Assembly: GCF_000719115.1 (NCBI RefSeq)
Contig: NZ_JOEA01000008.1
Coordinates: forward strand, 186,001 to 250,000
Reading direction: 5' to 3'
Source: Lentzea albidocapillata
GTDB taxonomy: Bacteria; Actinomycetota; Actinomycetes; Mycobacteriales; Pseudonocardiaceae
Length of the DNA stretch: 64,000 bases
Part shown: in pieces, positions 15,668 through 22,280 of the stretch
Layout of the letters: each line of letters starts with the position of its first letter
Numbering within the stretch: the first letter of the stretch is position 1
The notes under the pieces: model-generated
Seen by the model: only the letters and a program-made list of their open reading frames with translations
What the model was told of the DNA's origin: nothing
Databases searched by the model: none
Position numbers and translations under genes: made by a program

Positions 15668-17661
15668 ACACGCCGAACAACCCCGAAATAGACCCGCCCG
15701 CACCGGCATTGGCCGCACGGTTCCCCGCGGCGCTCGCTGTCGTGCCATCCGGGCCGTCAGGGTTGTCGGACTACGCGGTCTCGCCACTCGGCATGCCGAC
15801 AGCCTTGCTGCGCAACGAAGTCCGAGTCGCCTTCCTCGCTCGAACGTCCACGGACGACCAGCAGGATCCGCGCCAGTCCATGTTGCGGCAGCTCGGAAAC
15901 TGCAAGGCGGCCATCCCTGAGTCGTGGGTGATCGTCACGCACTTCTACGACGTCGAGTCCGGCCGTATGGAACTCGACCAACGCGGCCGTGGTGAGAACT
16001 ACGAGCGCTACGACATCCCGATCGCTCGTGACGGCGGCGTCACCGATCTGCTCGACGAGGCCACGCATCCAGGCCGCCGGTTCGATGTCGTGATCTGCGA
16101 GAGCGTCGCGCGAGTCGCCCGCCGCACCTTCGAGGGCCTCTCGATCGAACGGGAGTTGGAACGAGTCGAGGTCCCGCTGTTCGCCTCCAACGAACCGATC
16201 ACACTGGCCGGGAGTCGGGCGCAGCGAATTCTGCAGCGGCGGATCAACCAGTCAGTGGCTGAGTACGAGGTCCTCAACACCCTCGAACAGTCCTGGGGTG
16301 GACTGTGCACGCACGTACGCGAAGGCTGGAACATCGGCAAACCGCCGTACGGCTACAAGGCCAAGATCTACCGCCACCCCAACCCCACCAAAGCCGTCAA
16401 GGGTCAGACCAAGACACGGCTCGAGCCCGACGGCCTGCAGGGCGAGACTGTCACGCAGATGGCCGCGTGGCGCTATCACGAAGGTCTCGGCTACGACACC
16501 ATCGCCGACCGTCTGAATGCCGACCCCGCCAAGTACCCGCCACCCGTGCCGCCCGGCAAGGTCCGGGCACGCGGGGCCTGGGGCAAGACCAGCGTCTACG
16601 AGATCCTGCGCAATCCCAAGTACACCGGCTACCAGGTGTTCAACCGCCGCGCCTCTCGCTCACGACGCGGCAAGATCAACGATCCGGTCAAGTGGGTGTG
16701 GTCCACCGAGCCTGCGCATGAACCGCTGATTCCGAAGTGGATGTTCGACGAGCTCAACGCTCGAAGGCAGGTCAAGCGGGGCTCGCGCGACGGCAACGAG
16801 TTGAACAGCCATCCCGAGACCACCCGTACGTACGTGTTTCGCGGCATGGTGTTCGACTCCTGCGGGCGCCGGATGTTCGGCAGCCAACGCGGTGAGCGCG
16901 CCTACTACCTGTGCTGGCCACGCAACAACAACCGCGGCCGCCCCGACAACTACCCCAACCACGCCAAGACGGTCTACATCCGCGAGAGCAAGCTGCTCGA
17001 CGCGATTGCCGCGTTCTACGCCGACAGGGTCTTCGGCCCACACCGCCGAGCGATCCTCGCCGCCGAACTCGCCACAGTCGACGACCGGCAGACCCAGGAA
17101 CGACAGACCCAGCGAGAGCGACTGCAACGCGGCATTGCCGATATCGCTCGCCGCCAGGACACCATCCTGCGTCAGGCGCAGAGCGGCGATCCCGATGACC
17201 CGTTCAGCCGAGGACTGCGCCAGAGCTACAACGACCTCGAAACCGAGAAACAGGCTGCCTTGGCCGCCGTCACGGAACTCGACGCTATCGACGATGCCGA
17301 GCCCACCAAGCCCAGCGAAGAGGACGTCAACCTGATCGACGCCCTCCCGCAGCTGCGGATCGACCTGGCCAAGGCACCCGAGAAGCTGCTGCGGAAGCTG
17401 TTCGACACCACCCAGCTGACCATCCGGCTACACCCGGACAGCAACTACGTGACTCTGACCATCAATGCCGGCCGACCGGCTCACCGCCATCGCCGGAGCT
17501 GCGGAAAGGATCGACGAAATGTCCCAAGACGCACAGAAACCCGAGACCAGCATGGTCACGGGCTCCTGTGTGGACGTTGTACGTGCCCCCGGTGCGACTC
17601 GAACGCACACTGGACGGATTTTGAGTCCGCTGCCTCTGCCGATTGGGCTACGGGGGCGTAG
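15664..17661 (+). CDS. large serine recombinase (site-specific integrase) of the element
   Basis: 665 aa. The resolvase-type catalytic domain contains FLARTSTDDQQDP with the nucleophile Ser62 and conserved Arg60; SVARVARRTFEG further along fits the catalytic Arg-rich helix. A recombinase domain follows (WNIGKPPYGYKA, then YDTIADRLNADP and WGKTSVYEILRNPKYTGYQVFNRR). A partial zinc-ribbon (FDSCGRRMFGS then YYLCWPR), and a coiled coil around residues 475-540 follow. This enzyme would integrate and excise the element. Its last 25 or so residues are encoded by the strand opposite the tRNA gene, so the natural C-terminus may differ when the element is circular. Confidence 0.9.
   Translation: MNTPNNPEIDPPAPALAARFPAALAVVPSGPSGLSDYAVSPLGMPTALLRNEVRVAFLARTSTDDQQDPRQSMLRQLGNCKAAIPESWVIVTHFYDVESGRMELDQRGRGENYERYDIPIARDGGVTDLLDEATHPGRRFDVVICESVARVARRTFEGLSIERELERVEVPLFASNEPITLAGSRAQRILQRRINQSVAEYEVLNTLEQSWGGLCTHVREGWNIGKPPYGYKAKIYRHPNPTKAVKGQTKTRLEPDGLQGETVTQMAAWRYHEGLGYDTIADRLNADPAKYPPPVPPGKVRARGAWGKTSVYEILRNPKYTGYQVFNRRASRSRRGKINDPVKWVWSTEPAHEPLIPKWMFDELNARRQVKRGSRDGNELNSHPETTRTYVFRGMVFDSCGRRMFGSQRGERAYYLCWPRNNNRGRPDNYPNHAKTVYIRESKLLDAIAAFYADRVFGPHRRAILAAELATVDDRQTQERQTQRERLQRGIADIARRQDTILRQAQSGDPDDPFSRGLRQSYNDLETEKQAALAAVTELDAIDDAEPTKPSEEDVNLIDALPQLRIDLAKAPEKLLRKLFDTTQLTIRLHPDSNYVTLTINAGRPAHRHRRSCGKDRRNVPRRTETRDQHGHGLLCGRCTCPRCDSNAHWTDFESAASADWATGA
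17584..17657 (-). tRNA. tRNA with CAA anticodon (Leu), short variable arm
   Basis: Reading the minus strand: acceptor GCCCCCG (17657-17651) pairs with CGGGGGC (17591-17585), discriminator A at 17584, no encoded CCA. The D-arm is GCC/GGC, and the anticodon stem GCGGA/TCCGT encloses loop CTCAAAA with anticodon CAA at 17623-17621. The T-arm is GTGCG-TTCGAGT-CGCAC. The variable region is only 5 nt (CCAGT), whereas leucine tRNAs normally have a long variable arm. The gene overlaps the 3' end of the recombinase gene on the opposite strand and is the probable attachment site of the element. A TACAGT box about 14 nt upstream may be its -10. Confidence 0.9.
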
Positions 17662-17691
17662 CTGGGATGAACTGTAGCGGATCATCCCAGC
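17661..17691 (-). terminator. stem-loop between csoR and the tRNA gene
   Basis: GCTGGGATGA (17661-17670) and TCATCCCAGC (17682-17691) form a perfect 10-bp stem with an 11-nt loop, 18 nt past the csoR stop in its direction of transcription. It probably ends csoR transcription before the tRNA. Confidence 0.55.
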
Positions 17692-17709
17692 GAGTTTCTT
17701 GTGGGACCC

Positions 17710-17991
17710 CTACGACTTGACGAGCCTGCCGATGGCCGCCGACGCCTCTGCCAGCTTCTCCTCGGCCACGAGGCCGCCTTCCGCGGCCGCCTGCGCGACA
17801 CAATGCTTGAGGTGCTCGTCGAGCAGTCCCAGGGACACCGCTTGCAGCGCCTTCGTGGCGGCGGAGATCTGGGTGAGGACGTCGATGCAGTATTCGTCGT
17901 TCTCGACCATGCGCTGGAGACCACGGATCTGTCCCTCGATGCGGCGCAGTCGCTTGAGGTATGCGTCCTTGTCCGCGGTGTACCCGTGCAT
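17710..17991 (-). CDS. csoR: CsoR-family metal-sensing transcriptional repressor
   Basis: 93 aa, the usual length. The family signature is clear: KRLRRIEGQIRGLQRMV (residues 13-29), then Cys35 in EYCIDVLTQ, and His60 and Cys64 in DEHLKHCV. This C-H-C set is the Cu(I)-binding triad of copper CsoR proteins; formaldehyde-type FrmR would lack the same pattern. The protein is an all-helical cytoplasmic tetramer that releases DNA on binding copper. A TACCC-GGGTA inverted repeat at 18009-18023, just upstream of the start, is the likely operator and implies autoregulation. No copper ATPase or chaperone gene is adjacent. Confidence 0.88.
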   Translation of the reverse strand: MHGYTADKDAYLKRLRRIEGQIRGLQRMVENDEYCIDVLTQISAATKALQAVSLGLLDEHLKHCVAQAAAEGGLVAEEKLAEASAAIGRLVKS

Positions 17992-18008
17992 CGGCCCCTG
18001 ACCTTCCC

Positions 18009-18023
18009 TACCCCTGGCGGGTA
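18009..18023. promoter_or_regulatory. candidate CsoR operator
   Basis: TACCC-CTGGC-GGGTA, a perfect 5-bp inverted repeat with 5-nt spacer, 18 nt upstream of the csoR start. The C/G-rich half sites resemble known CsoR operators (TACCC...GGGTA type). Role inferred from position and similarity to the consensus. Confidence 0.55.
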
Positions 18024-18212
18024 TGTCGAGGATACCTGCACCGGATGGGGGTGCGATATGTCCGGCACTGCTCCGTCAGCGGGAATGAGGAAGCGTCCGG
18101 CAAGCCCAGCAACGGGTCGAAGTGAGACGACTAGCAGCACATTTTGGACCCATAACACCCGTGTGGTTTACCGGGTAAATGCCCCGACCGGGGGGTTGGG
18201 GTCACATTTTAG

Positions 18213-18234
18213 CGGCGAAAGGTTCGCCGTTTTT
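18213..18234 (+). terminator. intrinsic terminator-like hairpin in front of lsr2
   Basis: CGGCGAA (18213-18219), loop AGG, TTCGCCG (18223-18229) followed directly by TTTTT. This 7-bp stem with a U-tract is a textbook intrinsic terminator, rare in this GC-rich genome. It lies 82 nt before the lsr2 start, so it either insulates the lsr2 promoter or attenuates a longer leader transcript. Confidence 0.6.
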
Positions 18235-18315
18235 CCTCGTGTGTACTACGGTGTTGTCGAAGCACGTGGTTACGTCGAGGATCCGCGTGCTATGTGAGTA
18301 CCCAACGGAGGAACA

Positions 18316-18657
18316 GTGGCACAGCAGACCGTCGTCCAACTCATCGACGACCTCGACGGCGGAGAAGCCGACGAGACCGTGACCTTCGCACTTGACGGTG
18401 TCGAGTACGCCATCGACCTGTCGAAGGGAAATGCGGAGCGGCTTCGCGAGTCGCTGGCGGACTTCGTCGGCAAGGCTCGTCGTGCGGGTGGCCGCAAGCA
18501 GCGCAAGGGCACCGGCAAGTCCACGGTCAAGGCCACCGACAAGGCTGAGGCGCAGCGCATTCGTGACTGGGCTCGCGCGCAGGGGCACCAGATCTCGGAC
18601 CGCGGTCGCATTCCGCAGAACCTGGTCGTGCAGTTCCAGGAAGCGCACGCCTCCTGA
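18316..18657 (+). CDS. lsr2: Lsr2 nucleoid-associated protein
   Basis: 113 aa; GTG start with GGAGGAACA directly upstream. The N-terminal dimerisation domain is typical (QTVVQLIDDLDGGEADETVTF and DGVEYAIDLSK). The C-terminal DNA-binding domain has AQRIRDWARAQGHQISDRGRIP, with the RGR motif that inserts into the minor groove of AT-rich DNA. Lsr2 is the actinobacterial H-NS counterpart: it bridges DNA and silences horizontally acquired and secondary-metabolite genes. The proximity to the integrative element is probably coincidental. A strong 13-bp hairpin follows at 18682-18711. Full-length and intact. Confidence 0.95.
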   Translation: MAQQTVVQLIDDLDGGEADETVTFALDGVEYAIDLSKGNAERLRESLADFVGKARRAGGRKQRKGTGKSTVKATDKAEAQRIRDWARAQGHQISDRGRIPQNLVVQFQEAHAS

Positions 18658-18681
18658 CCTGCGCGAACACGCGAGGTTTCC

Positions 18682-18711
18682 ACACGTCGGCCGGTTCGCC
18701 GGCCGACGTGT
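18682..18711. terminator. 13-bp TTCG-capped terminator between lsr2 and pabAB
   Basis: A perfect 13-bp inverted repeat (18682-18694 with 18699-18711) encloses a stable TTCG tetraloop. It lies 24 nt past the lsr2 stop and between two convergent genes, so it can end transcription from both sides. Confidence 0.8.
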
Positions 18712-18767
18712 TAACCGCATAGACCCATCACATACCGGTTCGTTCACACTATCCCCGGAACGCAGGA

Positions 18768-20753
18768 TCAACGGCCTGGAAAGTGTGCTCCGAACAGGCG
18801 TGACACAGCAGTGGCCTTGACCGCTGTCTCCTCGAATTCCTCGTCAGGGTCGGACAGTGAGATCACCGCTCCGCCCACACCGAAACTCACCCGGTCGCCG
18901 TTGCTGACCAGCGTTCGGATGACGATGCTGAAGTCGGCTGCTCCGTTGAGCGAGAAGTATCCGAGCGCTCCCGAGTACACCCCACGTGGACCGGCTTCCA
19001 GCCCATCAAGGATCTGCATGGTCCGGATCTTCGGCGCACCCGTCATGGATCCTCCGGGAAACGCGGCTCGAACACATCGGACAGCAGAACTGTCCGGCCG
19101 AAGTCGAGCCCGCACGGTGCTCACCAATTGGTGTACGGTCGCGTAGGTCTCGACCTCGAACAACCGCGTCACCTCGACGGAACCCACTTCCGCGCACATG
19201 CCGAGATCGTTGCGGACGAGGTCCACGATCATCAGGTTCTCCGCGCGGTCCTTGACCGATCGCGCCAGGGTTGTGCGCAACATCTCGTCGTCGGCCGCAT
19301 CAACGCCTCGGGGCCGTGTCCCCTTGATCGGCGATGACTCCACGACGCCATCTCGGTCCACCTTGATAAATCGTTCGGGTGACGTGCTGAGCACGGAGAG
19401 GTCACCGAAACGCAGCAACGCGCCGAACGGAACGGGATTAGCGGCGCGAAGCAGCCGATATGTGTCCCACGGGTCGAGCGAGGCTCGCCACGACATCATG
19501 TTCGTCAGACACGCCTCGTACGTCTCCCCGGCCGTGATCGCTTCCTGACACGCGCTGATCAGCTTCAGGTAGTGCGCGCGCGGATGGCGCAACGTCACGT
19601 CGGAGACGACCGGACGTGAAGGTTCGGCCATTGGTGTCAACTGGGCCAGAACAGCCGAAACCTCGTCGAACCAGCCGTCATCGGACAACGACAGCAAATA
19701 GACGCAATCATCGGCGTGATCGATGACCACGGCACGGTCCGTGAAGACGAACGACGCGTCCGGCTGTTCCGCGCGGTGTGCGAAGTCGCCGCCGCACTCC
19801 ACCTTCAGCTCGTAGCCGAGGTATCCGACCCAGCCCAGGGCGAAATCGAACGGAACATCGGGTTGCTCGACGCTCCACGACGCGAGGTCGTCGTCCAGCC
19901 AGGAGAAGAAAGAAGGGCAGGGGCGCGGTGTGCCGTCGAGCGTGAGCACCTGGTCCTGCACCGAGTACTGCGCGATGCGCGCGAGAGGCCCCGAGGCGTC
20001 CCCCATGAAGGAGAATCGCCCGCCCGGCCCGCTGTCCAGCCAGAACGCCGTCTCAGAAGCCCGGTGGAGTGCCGCGAACGCCTCCTCCGCGTTCACGGCC
20101 ACGGCGAGCTTCCGGACGTGCACAGGGCGTTTCTGAGGCGTGGGGCGAACCAGTACCGGTTCCGGCACCGCGGCCGTCCTCGTCGGGGTGAGCGCGGCGA
20201 AGTTCGCGAGCATCTCGCGGCCGAAGTCCGTGCAGATCGACTCGGGGTGGAACTGCACACCCCACGCGGGCCGGTCGAGAGCGCGCACGCCCATCAGCAC
20301 CGAGTCGTCGCTCCACGCGATCGCCTCCAGCGAGGAAGGCAGCTCCGTGACCGCCAGCGAGTGGTACCGCACGACGTCGAACGGCGAGGGCAGCCCCGCG
20401 AACACGTCGACGCCCGTGTGCGTGACCGGAGAGATGATCCCGTGGCGTGGCACGGGCGCGGGCCCTACGACAGCGCCGTACGACAGGCACAACCCCTGAT
20501 GTCCCAGACACACGCCCAGCAACGGGATCTCGGCGTGGTCGATCACCGCGCGGCAGATGCCGAAGTCGGCGGGATTGCCGGGCCGGCCGGGTCCTGGCGA
20601 GATCACCACGTGGTCGAACGACCGCAGTGAGGCCAGCCGGAAGCGCGGGTCGTCGTTGTGGACGACCACGGGCTCGGCACCGTTCACCTCAGCGAGGTGC
20701 TGGAAGAGGTTGAACGTGAACGAGTCGTAGTTGTCGATGAGCAGAGTCCGCAT
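18768..20753 (-). CDS. pabAB: fused aminodeoxychorismate synthase (PabA-PabB)
   Basis: 661 aa from ATG 20753 (MRTLLIDNYDSFTFNLF). The N-terminal class I glutamine amidotransferase domain has the catalytic Cys82 in LLGVCLGHQG and the His169/Glu171 pair in GVQFHPES. The C-terminal chorismate-binding domain has PIKGTRPRG, whose lysine is typical of aminodeoxychorismate synthase and not anthranilate synthase (PIAGT), then IVDLVRNDLGMC and TGAPKIRTMQILDGLE. It makes 4-amino-4-deoxychorismate from chorismate and glutamine, for folate or a PABA-derived metabolite. Such fusions occur in antibiotic clusters, but no other biosynthetic genes lie beside it. No lyase (pabC) is adjacent. Confidence 0.9.
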   Translation of the reverse strand: MRTLLIDNYDSFTFNLFQHLAEVNGAEPVVVHNDDPRFRLASLRSFDHVVISPGPGRPGNPADFGICRAVIDHAEIPLLGVCLGHQGLCLSYGAVVGPAPVPRHGIISPVTHTGVDVFAGLPSPFDVVRYHSLAVTELPSSLEAIAWSDDSVLMGVRALDRPAWGVQFHPESICTDFGREMLANFAALTPTRTAAVPEPVLVRPTPQKRPVHVRKLAVAVNAEEAFAALHRASETAFWLDSGPGGRFSFMGDASGPLARIAQYSVQDQVLTLDGTPRPCPSFFSWLDDDLASWSVEQPDVPFDFALGWVGYLGYELKVECGGDFAHRAEQPDASFVFTDRAVVIDHADDCVYLLSLSDDGWFDEVSAVLAQLTPMAEPSRPVVSDVTLRHPRAHYLKLISACQEAITAGETYEACLTNMMSWRASLDPWDTYRLLRAANPVPFGALLRFGDLSVLSTSPERFIKVDRDGVVESSPIKGTRPRGVDAADDEMLRTTLARSVKDRAENLMIVDLVRNDLGMCAEVGSVEVTRLFEVETYATVHQLVSTVRARLRPDSSAVRCVRAAFPGGSMTGAPKIRTMQILDGLEAGPRGVYSGALGYFSLNGAADFSIVIRTLVSNGDRVSFGVGGAVISLSDPDEEFEETAVKATAVSRLFGAHFPGR

Positions 20754-20801
20754 TGCAGGACGGCACTCTACCTGGCAAAACACCCGAAAGAACCAACGAG
20801 A

Positions 20802-20830
20802 GAGGGCGGCCACAGAACGTGACCGCCCTC
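20802..20830 (-). terminator. terminator downstream of the sigma-factor operon
   Basis: GAGGGCGG (20802-20809) pairs with CCGCCCTC (20823-20830), loop 13 nt, just past the stop of the sigma-factor partner gene in its direction of transcription. Confidence 0.55.
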
Positions 20831-20842
20831 GTGTTCACCTGC

Positions 20843-21697
20843 TCAGCTCCCGAGAAGGAACTTCGCGTCCGTGGCCATGGTCGCGAGCTCGCTGGCCAGG
20901 AACGGGTTGCCGTCGAGCCCGGGGTAGCCGCTTCCCTCGTAGCTCGCGTTCTGGGCGATGTTCACCGTCCAGCCGTTGGGGGCCTTGTAGGACATCCACT
21001 GCATCACGCGACCCTCCTCCTGACTGGAAGCGTCGCCGACCTGCACGCCGTTGACGTCGCGCACCTTGCACGTCGCCTCGCTCATGCCCCAGAACCGCTT
21101 GGCCAGTGCACACGGCTCGGCCGGATCCGACGGCCTCGGCATCGAGACCTCGGCGAGCATCATGCCGACCTTGCCGTTCTTCTGGACCGGCACGTGTGCC
21201 GTGTAGACCCAGACCTCCGGCGTCTGGCCCTTGTTGGTCGAGATCTGCGCCCGGGTGCGCTGCATCTCGCCGTTCTGGTACTCCGGCGCCTGGTACTTCA
21301 GCTTGGGCGTCTCGAACCCGCCGGCCTGGGCGGATGCCATGAGCGCGTTCAGCAGCTGCACGCCGCGGTCGGCCTGCGGACCGTTGGTGGCCGTCCGGTC
21401 GGACTGCCCGACCGGCCACTTCTCGCCCCACTGCGAGCCGGGCATTCCGGGGTTGGAGCTGCTGCTCTGCCCCGCTCCGACCAGGTAGTTCGTCGTTCCC
21501 TGCGGGTTCAGCGCGAACGCCGACCCGAGCCCGACACCGACCACGAGCACGGCGACCGCGGCCCCCGTGATGGACGCCCGCCGCTTGGAACGGGCCTTGT
21601 GCGCCCTGCCGAGCGCGATGCCCGGATCCATCGAGGGAGGCGGGCTGCTCGCCACCACCACGTCCTGAAAAGCTCGTTTGAGGTCCTGTTCGTTCAT
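20843..21697 (-). CDS. membrane-anchored partner of the ECF sigma factor
   Basis: 284 aa from ATG 21697 (GGAGAGG upstream), overlapping the sigma gene stop by 4 nt. Residues 1-40 are cytoplasmic and charged (NEQDLKRAFQDVV). One membrane span lies at about 41-62 (ITGAAVAVLVVGVGLGSAFAL). The rest is an extracytoplasmic domain with two cysteines (EPCALAKRFWG, ATCKVRDVNG). The layout of a short cytosolic part, single span and outer domain, coupled to a SigE-type sigma factor, fits an anti-sigma factor or surface sensor. No ZAS-type HxxxCxxC motif is present, so anti-sigma activity is inferred only from gene order. Confidence 0.65.
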   Translation of the reverse strand: MNEQDLKRAFQDVVVASSPPPSMDPGIALGRAHKARSKRRASITGAAVAVLVVGVGLGSAFALNPQGTTNYLVGAGQSSSSNPGMPGSQWGEKWPVGQSDRTATNGPQADRGVQLLNALMASAQAGGFETPKLKYQAPEYQNGEMQRTRAQISTNKGQTPEVWVYTAHVPVQKNGKVGMMLAEVSMPRPSDPAEPCALAKRFWGMSEATCKVRDVNGVQVGDASSQEEGRVMQWMSYKAPNGWTVNIAQNASYEGSGYPGLDGNPFLASELATMATDAKFLLGS

Positions 21698-22191
21698 CGA
21701 ACCCTCTCCTGCTCTGAGAGCAGGCCGCGCAGCGTCTGCAGCCCCCGCGCGGCCTGGCTCTTCACGGTTCCTTCCGAACATTTGAGGACGACGGCCGTCT
21801 TCTCGACGGACATGTCCTCCCAGTACCGCAGAACGAGGCACGCACGCTGTTTCGGAGGCACCTTCGCCAGCGCCTCCAGCAACACCATCCGTTCCTCGGG
21901 GTAGCCGCCGGGCGGCGCGGCCGCGTCCGCCACGTCGTCTGTCGCCGACTCGAACCGGAACCACCCGCGCCGTCGCTCGGACAGGAACGTCCGCACCAGG
22001 ATCTGCCTGGTGTAGGCGTCCAGCGCCTCGTGCCGCTCGACCCGTCTCCAAGCCAGGTACAGCTTGGTGAAGGCCTGTTGCACCAGGTCTTCCGCGCGAT
22101 GCCAGTCGCCGCACAGCAGGTATGCCGTGCCGCGCATGGCGTCGGAACGGGCCGCGAAGTACTCCTGGAACGCGGCGTCCCGATCACTCAT
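21694..22191 (-). CDS. SigE-family ECF RNA polymerase sigma factor
   Basis: 165 aa from ATG 22191, with GGGGGAG upstream. Region 2 (FQEYFAARSDAMRGTAYLLCGDWHRAEDLVQQAFTKLYLAW in residues about 7-48) and region 4 (LAKVPPKQRACLVLRYWEDMSVEKTAVVLKCSEGTVKSQAARGLQTL in about 105-155) are complete, with the usual linker. The TAYLLCGD and GTVKSQAARGL motifs are those of actinobacterial SigE-like ECF factors. It directs RNA polymerase to a dedicated regulon in response to a signal relayed by the coupled membrane protein. It is divergent from the metallophosphoesterase gene, with which it shares a short promoter region. Confidence 0.88.
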   Translation of the reverse strand: MSDRDAAFQEYFAARSDAMRGTAYLLCGDWHRAEDLVQQAFTKLYLAWRRVERHEALDAYTRQILVRTFLSERRRGWFRFESATDDVADAAAPPGGYPEERMVLLEALAKVPPKQRACLVLRYWEDMSVEKTAVVLKCSEGTVKSQAARGLQTLRGLLSEQERVR

Positions 22192-22280
22192 CAGGTCTCC
22201 CCCTGTCTGCGGTGCCGGGTTAGTCACGCCACCTGGGGCCTGGCGGGTTGCATGGAGTTCTCGAAACGCATACTGATGTC

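Larger units (their letters stand above)
17992..18315. other. 324-nt divergent intergenic region between csoR and lsr2
   Basis: It contains the candidate CsoR operator (18009-18023), a T-rich stem-loop resembling a rho-independent terminator (18213-18234), and a possible lsr2 promoter (TTGTCG at about 18254 and GAGGAT about 17 nt later). Part of it is markedly AT-richer than the surroundings. No additional gene was found. Confidence 0.6.

Noticed and set aside
18768..20753. Chloramphenicol- or pristinamycin-type cluster suggested by the PabA-PabB fusion
   Set aside because: No other biosynthetic, resistance or export gene for such a pathway is adjacent.
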